The notes under the pieces: generated by a model
Databases searched by the model: none
What the model was told of the DNA's origin: nothing
What the model saw: only the letters and a program-made list of their open reading frames with translations
Assembly (NCBI GenBank): GCA_029939635.1
Contig: JAOZSN010000148.1
Span: 1-7,099, forward strand
Length of the DNA stretch: 7,099 nucleotides
Direction of reading: 5' to 3'
Source: Deltaproteobacteria bacterium
Lineage (GTDB): Bacteria > Desulfobacterota > Desulfobulbia > Desulfobulbales > SURF-16
Shown here: piece by piece, positions 1-5,690 of the stretch
How positions within the stretch are numbered: the stretch's first letter is position 1
Layout: each line of letters begins with the position of its first letter
Position numbers and translations under genes: made by a program

Positions 1-434
1 AGCGTGGCCACTGGTGGCTGGGTGGTAAATGTCTGTGGTGAAGACTTGGTAATAGCCCCCCCCATAAAACGGAAGACCCCATCCCCGGCCACCGTGGTCA
101 TAACACCTTTTTTGCTCTCATCAGACCAGGCATAGTCAGCAATTTTCAAGGCACTATTACGCCCCAAACTAATGATGGTCTTATCAATAAAAACTAACTG
201 TACCCGTCCATTTGAGATGGTTTTTACGGTATCAGAGATATAGAGAGTATCCTTAGCAACCAAAGAACGCTGCGTGCCCGAACCATCAATGGCAATAACA
301 TTGCCCCTGACCACCGCAACAAAACCGATAGGCTGCTCAGTGGATGCAAGACACAGAGGAGAGGATAAAAAACAAAACAGGAAAAGGAAAAAACAAGAAC
401 AAGGAAAGGAAGGTCTAAGGAGGGCTATTGGCAC
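1..434 (-). CDS. FecR-domain secreted protein, 3' end cut by window edge
   Basis: Reading the minus strand from a GTG at 434 gives an open frame of 144 codons that leaves the window without a stop. A hydrophobic Phe/Leu/Cys-rich signal segment (about residues 11-30, ending SPLCLA) is followed by a FecR-type domain (about 39-144). Seen motifs are GFVAVVRGNV, an IDGSG turn, LYISDTVKT, GRVQLVFIDKTIISLG and VFRFMGGAITKSSPQTFTTQ, the usual order in periplasmic or surface FecR domains ahead of the 'TPxATIGIRGT' stretch, which lies beyond the edge. Stand-alone FecR domains of this kind are common in surface and adhesion loci and are distinct from the FecR iron sigma-factor regulator. The GTG overlaps the end of the upstream DUF2807 gene by 10 bp and has a GGAG about 10 nt before it, so the two are probably translationally coupled. 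An in-frame run of eight G (minus strand; 56-63) lies inside the domain. The start is uncertain because no ATG is available; the family call is firm. Confidence 0.8.
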   Translation of the reverse strand, partial: MPIALLRPSFPCSCFFLFLFCFLSSPLCLASTEQPIGFVAVVRGNVIAIDGSGTQRSLVAKDTLYISDTVKTISNGRVQLVFIDKTIISLGRNSALKIADYAWSDESKKGVMTTVAGDGVFRFMGGAITKSSPQTFTTQPPVAT

Positions 435-1096
435 GATTCCACATCTCCGACACCGTCAATGGTCGTGGTAACCTTGGCTGGGTTGCCACCATAACAGACA
501 TCACTGGCACCACTACTGGTGACGTGAATCTGTTCAAGGGCTGTAACCCGGGCCGAAGCAGCTCCAGCAATGGAGACATTCACCTCTTTGGCCTGAAGAG
601 CTAGGGCTTGCACGTCACCGGAACCGGAAATGATAGCAGTAAACATGCTTGTTGCCCCGGCAAGACGGGCATCACCCGCGCCCTCCAAGCCTAGAGTAAA
701 AGAATCATTAACCAGATTTTCAACACTGATATCATTGGCACCTTCAGCTTGCAGGCGCTGGAGCTGTTGGGTGGTAAGGGTAAGAATAATAGGGTCTGTC
801 GCACAGATAGACTTACGGGCAAAAATTTTCAAAGTAGAACCGTGCAACTGGCTGCTAATATAAGGAAGAAGATTACTTTCCGCCTTAATCGATAATGTGG
901 CAGACTGCCCACAAACAACAGTAACAGTAAAACTCCCCTCTACTTCCAGCGCATCAAACTGAGCAATCTGGCGGGCTTCAGTTGTCTGCCTACCATTGCC
1001 TTTAATGCAATTAATGGTGGAGGTATTAACCTGACCAGCATCGCCAAAGAAACCAGCCAGAAAAGGAAGAACAAGCACGAAAGAAGCAAGATGCAT
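425..1096 (-). CDS. DUF2807 (GIN-type) secreted beta-solenoid protein
   Basis: The 223-residue product has a hydrophobic N-terminus (residues 1-20) and then the DUF2807 'auto-transporter adhesin head GIN' pattern: a first sheet with FDALEVEGSFTVTV..CGQSATLSIKAE and LHGSTLKI, then repeated short beta rungs ending in glycine-rich turns (EGANDI, EGAGDARL, SGSGDVQA, AGAASARV, SGASDVCYGG, DGVGDVESC). The family forms a parallel beta fold that is exported to the periplasm or surface; its biochemical role is not known. Five cysteines are spread through the mature region. The ATG at 1096 is chosen because GGAGG sits 6 nt before it. A longer start at 1135 adds a Lys/Arg-rich stretch that would improve the signal peptide n-region, but it has no visible Shine-Dalgarno. 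It is followed with overlap by the FecR gene, and is separated from the genes above by a larger gap, so it may begin a second transcript. Confidence 0.82.
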   Translation of the reverse strand: MHLASFVLVLPFLAGFFGDAGQVNTSTINCIKGNGRQTTEARQIAQFDALEVEGSFTVTVVCGQSATLSIKAESNLLPYISSQLHGSTLKIFARKSICATDPIILTLTTQQLQRLQAEGANDISVENLVNDSFTLGLEGAGDARLAGATSMFTAIISGSGDVQALALQAKEVNVSIAGAASARVTALEQIHVTSSGASDVCYGGNPAKVTTTIDGVGDVESCQ

Positions 1097-1172
1097 CACA
1101 TCCCTCCATCGACGTATTAGTGACTTACAGCTCATTTTACATCATAAAAACACGCTTTTCAAACATGCTATT

Positions 1173-1201
1173 TTAATGTAAAAACAAGCATCTACTGTCA
1201 A
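1173..1201 (-). promoter_or_regulatory. Weak candidate sigma-70 promoter before the DUF2807-FecR pair
   Basis: On the minus strand a perfect TTGACA occurs (complement of 1196-1201). At 17-nt spacing the -10 hexamer is CATTAA, a poor match; a better hexamer, TAAAAT (1170-1175), lies at 20 nt, which is long. The position, in the largest gap between the small membrane-protein gene and the DUF2807 gene, fits a separate promoter for the last two genes. Only the -35 box is convincing. Confidence 0.25.
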
Positions 1202-1209
1202 GTCACTTA

Positions 1210-1226
1210 TACCCCTCAAGGGGGTA
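1210..1226. other. Short hairpin in the gap before the DUF2807 gene
   Basis: TACCCC and GGGGTA form a 6-bp perfect inverted repeat with a 5-nt loop, 40 bp past the stop of the small membrane-protein gene. There is no T-tract on either side, so it is not a canonical terminator. It could mark a weak transcript end or an mRNA-stability element just upstream of the TTGACA box. Confidence 0.3.
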
Positions 1227-1266
1227 CTGGAAAGAGTGCCGTTCTTACATATTACCGTCAAAGGTG

Positions 1267-1569
1267 TTAGCGGATAGCAACAAAGGGTTTTTTCAGATCA
1301 TTTTTAAGTGCTTTTGTATTCTTGGGATCACCATAGGTACGGCTATAGACAGTCTTTGTCTCCCCAGAAACAGTATCAACTATAAATACCCCCATGGCAC
1401 CACTATTGTCACCCAACGATGCGCCCCAGGAACTGATCTGATAACGCCCATACTGAAGGGTAGGAGCAACAGGAGGTACTGCACCAGTGAGAAAAAGGAG
1501 CCCCATTAAGGCGATCATACCCAGCAAAAAGAACTTAAGGCGTTCCGTCCATATTTTTTTTGCCTGCAT
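1267..1569 (-). CDS. Small single-pass membrane protein, unknown function
   Basis: The 100-residue product has a basic N-terminus (MQAKKIWTERLK), one hydrophobic segment at about residues 12-30, a Pro-rich linker (VPPVAP) and a soluble part that should face the periplasm. The soluble part contains YGRYQISSWGASLG, then a GVFIVDTVSGETKTVY segment, the look of a two- to three-strand beta sheet of the kind seen in small 'RYQ...xVxDTxTG' proteins. The tail is Lys-rich. The ATG is preceded by GAGG at 8-nt spacing. It follows the LPP20 gene by 87 bp on the same strand and is probably the last gene of the channel cluster. I do not recognise the family, and the role is unknown. Confidence 0.7.
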   Translation of the reverse strand: MQAKKIWTERLKFFLLGMIALMGLLFLTGAVPPVAPTLQYGRYQISSWGASLGDNSGAMGVFIVDTVSGETKTVYSRTYGDPKNTKALKNDLKKPFVAIR

Positions 1570-1656
1570 TTTAAAAACCTCATTTATTAAGATGTAGACC
1601 AGTAGCTGCAGGAGTTAAGGATTCACGAAACACCTAAAGCCTCACCAGCTAAAAAA

Positions 1657-2388
1657 TTAATTCTGCCCAGCTGTTTGAAAATTATCTATCTGGGCACCTT
1701 GGCCTTCAACTTCAATAATATTTTCTTCCCCCACAACAGCGATCCCTAAGATAGCACCAACTTCCTGCACGTTAAGAATCATCTTCACATAGGCGTCACC
1801 TTGGGGATCCCAACCATAATCACTGACCTCAGACATGTACATGGTGGCCAGCACCTTGGATTTGACCACATCAGAGGTGAGTAGATAATTTTCTACCGTG
1901 GTCTTGCTTTCCAGGGTAAAACCAACCACCCGCTTGGCCAACTGCTTGTAGGCATCAAGCTCTGCTGCACGAAGGGCCTTGATAGGTCCCGCCTGACTAG
2001 GTGTTGAGGTGGCAAAGGCCACCCGGCGAAACACCTTGCCGCCAAGATTCATATCTTGACCATCAATATTGGTAAAGGCATCTAAGGTAATCGAGGCCGT
2101 AGCCTTGGCAATGTCTTTACCAGCATCATAGACCACCTCTTCAATCTTAATACCCTTAATAGTGGCCTTGGTCTTTGACTCGGTCTTACCGACGAAATTG
2201 GCGGCTACCATATCCACAACCTCTTCAGTGGAACGAACCTTGAGGCCATAAATAGACTCAACGATGGCTCGTTCTGCCAAAACCTTGGCAGCCCGGGTGG
2301 TCATAATCTTCTTATTGCCTGCCCATGATGGAGTCAGCAAAGAGAAAATCACCAGGCAAAAAATAGTGCTGCTGAGTATTGTTTTCAT
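1657..2388 (-). CDS. Exported protein with two LPP20-like domains
   Basis: A clear signal peptide (residues 1-23, ending PSWA before GNKK) leads a mature protein of 220 residues with two related halves. The first (about 31-105) has AAKVLAERAIVESIYGLKV and then KIEEVVYD....IAKATASITL; the second (about 137-208) has KALRAAELDAYKQLAKRVVGF, SKVLATMYMSEVSDYGWDPQ and DAYVKMILNV. This 'helix with AxxxAxxxL, then strand-rich VxxYxxxxxAxVxxxI' arrangement is that of LPP20 lipoproteins and the N-terminal part of FlgT. Family members are envelope proteins, often linked to outer-membrane assemblies. There is no lipobox cysteine, so this copy should be soluble in the periplasm or exported. The ATG at 2388 is chosen over a start at 2442 because GGAGG lies 7 nt before it and it gives a clean signal peptide. 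It lies 65 bp after the preceding small gene. A role as an accessory of the CsgG-like channel is inference. Confidence 0.8.
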   Translation of the reverse strand: MKTILSSTIFCLVIFSLLTPSWAGNKKIMTTRAAKVLAERAIVESIYGLKVRSTEEVVDMVAANFVGKTESKTKATIKGIKIEEVVYDAGKDIAKATASITLDAFTNIDGQDMNLGGKVFRRVAFATSTPSQAGPIKALRAAELDAYKQLAKRVVGFTLESKTTVENYLLTSDVVKSKVLATMYMSEVSDYGWDPQGDAYVKMILNVQEVGAILGIAVVGEENIIEVEGQGAQIDNFQTAGQN

Positions 2389-2453
2389 AATCATACCTCC
2401 AGGTTTGCCTGAAACTAACCAGGCTTGCTTACGTTTTTTCAAACGCGAGTTAC

Positions 2454-2762
2454 TTAATTAAAGTCAATAGTTTGCTGCTGAGTCTGAGGCGGCGTTCCTG
2501 TGTGGCCTTCAATAATAGTACTTTCCAGAATATCGATTCCATTACCATCACGCTCACCCCTGATGCGGGCCTTGACATTTACTGTGCCATCTGCCGGCAA
2601 ATCAGGAATTTCACTTAAAACCTGCTTGTTGATGGCCTCAAGTTCAGCCACGTCTTGTTCAACCATCTCCTTATTTCCCGCCTGCCCCGTCTGGGCAGAC
2701 AAACTTATGGAGATAGTTAGACAGAGAACAAAACACAATTTAAGGCAATTTTTTGTTTTCAT
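2454..2762 (-). CDS. Small exported protein of the fibre cluster, unknown function
   Basis: The 102-residue product begins MKTKNCLKL and has a typical signal peptide to about residue 28 (AQTGQA before GN). The mature part of about 74 residues has an acidic helical stretch (MVEQDVAELEAINKQVLSEI), a Pro/Gly turn (DLPADG), then alternating strand-like residues (TVNVKARIRG, IDILESTIIEG) and a polar Gln/Thr-rich end. Size, export and position next to the CsgG-like gene resemble the small periplasmic partners CsgE and CsgF of curli, but no sequence match to either is visible. The ATG at 2762 is preferred over a TTG at 2774. The Shine-Dalgarno is weak (GGGT about 9 nt upstream). Confidence 0.7.
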   Translation of the reverse strand: MKTKNCLKLCFVLCLTISISLSAQTGQAGNKEMVEQDVAELEAINKQVLSEIPDLPADGTVNVKARIRGERDGNGIDILESTIIEGHTGTPPQTQQQTIDFN

Positions 2763-2803
2763 AAGAGTACCCAATTTTATTGCCTTTTTTGTAGTAGTAT
2801 CAT

Positions 2804-2820
2804 AATCGGCTGTACCGATT
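2804..2820. other. Intercistronic hairpin at the channel-gene stop codon
   Basis: AATCGG and CCGATT form a perfect 6-bp stem with a 5-nt loop. It starts on the first base of the TAA stop of the CsgG-like gene and ends about 40 bp before the next start codon. The absence of a T-tract argues against a terminator; an RNA-processing or stability role is possible. Confidence 0.3.
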
Positions 2821-4160
2821 TACCACTCATCATCAGTTAACATGCGACCAATAGGTACGGCAGATCTCCTACCACCACCTCTAGGAGATGCAGCCTTAAC
2901 CTCAGGAGCAGCCTCCTGTTGTGCTTGTTGAGGGGTGGCGGCCTCCTGCTGAGCAGGAACAGCAGCGGGGGCAGCCTGCTGGACGACCTGAGCCTGCTGT
3001 GGTTCAGGTTCAACGTACACCTGCTCTTGTTGTTGAGACTCTTCCCACATTTTATCAAGGAGCTTACGCCTATTCAAGGCAGCGTAATCAATGGGAATAG
3101 CAAAATAGGCGGCCAGAAACAGACTCTCATCCACTGGACGGTTGGCAGAGTCTGGCTTAAATTGAGCAATGGCAGCTATAGTCTTATCATCCATAACACC
3201 GGAAGGCACAAGCTCAAAACCCTGCAAAAAGAGCCACTCCTGAACACTGTAAATGCGCTGTTCAGCAGTTAACTGGTAAAAATGCTTGCTCAGACTGCGA
3301 ACAACAATATCATCAGGCTCATTGTCATCACCCAGTAGGCGCCAGTAAGGTAACATCAGGTACTTACCAACCATCTGGATCATGCTGGCCTGCACCAAAA
3401 GACGTACAGCCTCATGGCGTCCCTGTACCTTCTTAATGGAACCCTTGGAGCCAAAGGATGGCCCAAAGAGGGTGACACCAACTTCTTTATTGCGTACGGC
3501 CTTATGAACATCCATGGAGTTGACAGTATTCATACGGGCAATACCGGCCAAGGTAGTAAAATCCTTCATATTAAAATCAAGGGTGATACGCGCCTTACCA
3601 GCCTTAGCTGAATCAGAATAATCAAATCCTGCCTTTTTAGAGGGGAACCAGCTGGGAACATTGGTAAAATCTGCCTCTGCAGCCACGTCCGTTCCTTCAC
3701 CACGGGTCTCAAGACCACGATCAAACTCGGTAATACCACCGGTTATAACCACATCAGGAATTGTTTTATTATCAAAATTTGAGTAGCCAGTAACCATCTG
3801 GTTTTGAATATAGCCCGGATCATATTCAATAAAAGTAATATAGCCACCAATGGAGTTCAGCGTACTCTTCATAATTTCAGTGATATTACGCTGAATCTCA
3901 CCACCAGAGGCACCGGCAGCACCGGTCTGATCGCTAATATCCGCACTCTGAATCTTTGCCTCACCTGTAGCATAGATCTCTGTCATCAAGCCAAGATCAG
4001 CCAAGGCCTGAGAGTAACTAGTGACCTTTATGTCTGGCAAGGTTTCCGGCAGCTCGACATCCACATCCTTGGGACCGCATGCGACCATGGCCAAGGCCAC
4101 TGGCACCATAACCAGGAAGGTGTTGATCTTACGCCAACTCGTTTTTAGATGGGCAACCAT
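2820..4160 (-). CDS. CsgG/HfaB-like outer-membrane secretion lipoprotein with extra C-terminal domain
   Basis: The 446-residue product starts at the ATG at 4160 (GGAG at 6-nt spacing; a GTG at 4172 is the alternative). A lipoprotein signal ends VALAMVAC, making Cys28 the likely lipidated residue. Residues about 45-273 follow the CsgG/HfaB plan: a DQTG segment after the first strand, a helix TEIMKSTLNSI, YITFIEYDPG, the family's 'V(I/V)xGGITEF' strand at 137-146, a long variable stretch that would hold the membrane hairpins, ARITLDFNMKD, and a final helix with AVRLLVQASMIQMVGKYL. CsgG forms a nonameric outer-membrane pore for curlin export; HfaB is its holdfast-anchor counterpart. Unlike CsgG (about 277 residues), this protein continues with a segment (about 300-336) having the PG_binding_1 spacing (SVQEWLFLQGFE..SGVMDDKTIAAIAQF) and a Gln/Ala/Pro-rich tail (374-446) ending in an Arg/Gly patch. 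Its neighbours are the fibre-like genes. Family call strong; export of the upstream repeat protein is inferred. Confidence 0.82.
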   Translation of the reverse strand: MVAHLKTSWRKINTFLVMVPVALAMVACGPKDVDVELPETLPDIKVTSYSQALADLGLMTEIYATGEAKIQSADISDQTGAAGASGGEIQRNITEIMKSTLNSIGGYITFIEYDPGYIQNQMVTGYSNFDNKTIPDVVITGGITEFDRGLETRGEGTDVAAEADFTNVPSWFPSKKAGFDYSDSAKAGKARITLDFNMKDFTTLAGIARMNTVNSMDVHKAVRNKEVGVTLFGPSFGSKGSIKKVQGRHEAVRLLVQASMIQMVGKYLMLPYWRLLGDDNEPDDIVVRSLSKHFYQLTAEQRIYSVQEWLFLQGFELVPSGVMDDKTIAAIAQFKPDSANRPVDESLFLAAYFAIPIDYAALNRRKLLDKMWEESQQQEQVYVEPEPQQAQVVQQAAPAAVPAQQEAATPQQAQQEAAPEVKAASPRGGGRRSAVPIGRMLTDDEW

Positions 4161-4222
4161 TTTTTTCTCCACGCTGAAAATTTATTATGTATTTTTTTAC
4201 ATCAATTTTTATAAATATTTTT

Positions 4223-4552
4223 TTACTGTACGACCTGGGTCTTATCGCCCTTACTCTGATCGATAATATAGATATCACCCTTCACATTACTACCAGCTCC
4301 CATAACAACACTATTCATATTGCCATCACCTGTCGCACCTTGCCCTTTTTTATTACCCATGGCGGCCTGGCTCTTGGCCCGCATGATAATATACTTCACG
4401 TTCTTATCAGGATCACCCAGGTTGTCGTTGGCAGAAATGGAATCGTCACTGTACTTGGAGATTCCGTCATCAAGATCACCGGCATAAACAACAGAGCCAG
4501 AGAGCATGAAAAAAAGGGCAGCAAAGAGGAGATATCGCAATTTTGTATTCAT
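4223..4552 (-). CDS. Small exported protein with fibre-repeat-like motif (candidate minor subunit)
   Basis: The 109-residue product has a standard signal peptide (1-24, ending VVYA before GDLDD). The first mature half is acidic (GDLDDGISKYSDDSISANDN), and the second is Gly/Asn rich, with GNMNSVVMGAGSNVKGDIYI followed by a DQSKGDKTQVVQ end. The SNVKG pentapeptide and the N-M-x-S-V-x-x-x pattern also occur in every 36-residue repeat of the upstream gene, so the two proteins appear related in their fold. A minor subunit or nucleator, as CsgB is to CsgA, is a reasonable inference. The acidic N-terminus would complement the strongly basic repeat protein. AGGTG precedes the ATG at suitable spacing. 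The gene lies just beyond a strong terminator and 62 bp before the channel gene, so it should be expressed with the channel at a lower level than the repeat protein. Confidence 0.75.
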   Translation of the reverse strand: MNTKLRYLLFAALFFMLSGSVVYAGDLDDGISKYSDDSISANDNLGDPDKNVKYIIMRAKSQAAMGNKKGQGATGDGNMNSVVMGAGSNVKGDIYIIDQSKGDKTQVVQ

Positions 4553-4581
4553 GTTTACACCTGGGACAGCACATTTTTTTT

Positions 4582-4615
4582 AAAAAAATCAGGGCCCCCA
4601 CAAAAGGGGACCCTG
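4582..4615 (-). terminator. Strong intrinsic terminator after the repeat-protein gene
   Basis: On the minus strand CAGGGTCCCC and GGGGGCCCTG form a 10-bp stem with one G-U pair and a 6-nt loop, directly followed by A and seven T. It begins 24 bp past the repeat-gene stop and ends 30 bp before the next ATG. The placement inside a same-strand cluster suggests partial termination, with read-through supplying the downstream channel genes. Confidence 0.88.
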
Positions 4616-4638
4616 GAGCAGACAAGAAAAGATTGCCG

Positions 4639-5463
4639 TTACTCGATAGCAACAGAACCCATGTTTGCGGTGGAACCTTTACCAATGGCTACGTTAGCTG
4701 AGCCCTTAACATTGGACTTATTGGTAATAACTCCCTTAACCTTGGAGTTCTTGATCTGCACGGAACCCATATTGGCAGTAGCGCCCTTGCCGATAGCAAC
4801 GTTGGCTGAACCCTTAACGTTGGATCTATTGCTCACCTTACCACGAACCCTGGAGTTCTTCATCTGCACAGAACCCATATTCGCGGTGGAACCACGACCG
4901 ATGGCTACGTTGGCGGAACCCTTAACGTTGGACTTATTGCTTACTCTACCCTTTACGTTGGAGCCCTGCATCTGCACAGAACCCATATTGGCGGTGGAAC
5001 CACGACCGATGGCTACGTTGGCTGAACCCTTAACGTTGGATCTATTGCTCACCTTACCACGAACCTTAGAGTTCTTCATTTGAATAGAACCCATATTGGC
5101 GGTAGAGCCTTTACCGATGGCAACGTTGGCTGAACCCTTAACGTTGGATCTATTGCTTACTCTACCCTTTACGTTGGAGTTCTTCATCTGAATAGAACCC
5201 ATATTGGCGGTGGAACCCTTGCCAATAGCAACGTTAGCGGAACCTTTAACATTGGACTTATTGCTAACCTTGCCACGAACCTTGGAGTTTTTGATCTGTA
5301 CAGAACCCATATTGGCAGTAGAACCCTTGCCGATGGCAACATTGGCTGAACCCTTAACATTGGATCTGTTGGAAATCTTTCCCTTTACATCAGAGGCCGC
5401 AAAAGCCGAGGACCCACCAAACATCATCATTGTTACCGCTACAGCAATTATTGTCTTCTTCAT
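4639..5463 (-). CDS. Secreted seven-repeat basic fibre-like protein
   Basis: The 274-residue product has a signal peptide (1-22, ending SSAFA) and then seven near-identical 36-residue units (24-59, 60-95, 96-131, 132-167, 168-203, 204-239, 240-274). Each carries SNVKGSANVAIG[KR]G[SA]TANMGS[VI]Q followed by a variable linker S-x-V-[KR]-G-x-[VI]-[ST]-N-[KR]. The mature chain has only two acidic residues (Asp25 and the final Glu), no aromatic residue and no cysteine, but five to seven Lys/Arg per repeat. Regular Gly/Asn/Ser positions with alternating Val/Ile suit a beta-solenoid or amyloid-like fibre, as in curlins, though the spacing is not the curlin S-x5-Q-x-G-x-G-N-x-A-x3-Q. The start is firm: AGGAGGAG lies 5 nt before the ATG. 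It is first in the cluster, followed by a strong terminator, with a CsgG-like channel three genes down, so it is probably the abundant exported subunit. I do not know a named family for it. Confidence 0.85.
   Translation of the reverse strand: MKKTIIAVAVTMMMFGGSSAFAASDVKGKISNRSNVKGSANVAIGKGSTANMGSVQIKNSKVRGKVSNKSNVKGSANVAIGKGSTANMGSIQMKNSNVKGRVSNRSNVKGSANVAIGKGSTANMGSIQMKNSKVRGKVSNRSNVKGSANVAIGRGSTANMGSVQMQGSNVKGRVSNKSNVKGSANVAIGRGSTANMGSVQMKNSRVRGKVSNRSNVKGSANVAIGKGATANMGSVQIKNSKVKGVITNKSNVKGSANVAIGKGSTANMGSVAIE
4642..5394 (-). repeat. Seven tandem 108-bp coding repeats
   Basis: Units of 108 bp begin on the minus strand at 5394, 5286, 5178, 5070, 4962, 4854 and 4746; the last is one codon short. 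Protein linkers alternate: units 2, 4 and 6 start S[KR]VRGKVSN, while units 3 and 5 start SNVKGRVSN, giving a 216-bp higher-order period. This suggests expansion by duplication of a two-unit block. The first and last units have divergent linkers, as expected for capping repeats. Such arrays change copy number by recombination and are prone to assembly collapse. Confidence 0.95.
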
Positions 5464-5529
5464 TACAACTCCTCCTCACCTTTTCAGGCTTTATTAAGTA
5501 ATTGGTTCTACTTGTTTTAGAGAACCGAC

Positions 5530-5573
5530 GCTAATTATTAGCACAGGATAATCCTGTAAACCTCAATCTTGAG
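5530..5573. promoter_or_regulatory. Run of three palindromes upstream of the repeat gene
   Basis: GCTAATTATTAGC (5530-5542) is a perfect palindrome around a central base. It abuts ACAGGATAATCCTGT (5543-5557), another perfect one with 7-bp arms. CTCAATCTTGAG (5562-5573) is a third with 5-bp arms. They lie 67-110 bp before the start codon, overlapping the best promoter candidate, so they may be operators; as RNA hairpins they would be AU-rich and weak. Confidence 0.5.
5534..5560 (-). promoter_or_regulatory. Candidate promoter for the repeat-protein cluster
   Basis: Two readings overlap. As sigma-70, TTTACA (complement of 5555-5560) and AATAAT (complement of 5534-5539) are each one base off consensus but only 15 nt apart. 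As sigma-54, AGGATT and TGCT (complement of 5540-5555) keep the GG-N10-GC core, while the rest of the -24 box is poor. Either would place the transcript start about 65 nt before the ATG. Neither is decisive. Confidence 0.3.
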
Positions 5574-5690
5574 ATAGATATCAGATTATTTTAGGTAATT
5601 TTACGGGAAAAGTGAATCATTTTCTTGCCACTCCCCCCTCATTTTCCCCTGTGAATCCACAACCTTTATTTATCTTCCCGAAACAATCTT

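Noticed and set aside
50..66. Suspected frameshift at the G-run in the FecR gene
   Set aside because: A count of eight G keeps the frame and gives the expected FecR motif after the run, so the gene is intact here.
2837..3272. Open frames on both strands over the tail of the channel gene
   Set aside because: They arise from the biased Gln/Ala/Pro codons of the channel protein's tail and have no start signals or export features of their own.
4187..5083. Long plus-strand open frame opposite the repeat gene (298 codons)
   Set aside because: It is the antisense reading of the repetitive gene, whose regular codon pattern keeps the opposite frame open. It lacks its own Shine-Dalgarno and its translation is a low-complexity mirror of the repeats.
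4642..5394. Possible CRISPR array because of regular repeats
   Set aside because: The 108-bp units are contiguous, in frame and translated into one secreted protein; there are no spacers or cas genes.
5613..5628. TGGCA-containing minus-strand site as a sigma-54 promoter
   Set aside because: The -24 half (TGGCAAG) is good, but the -12 GC is replaced by AT, which is normally not tolerated.
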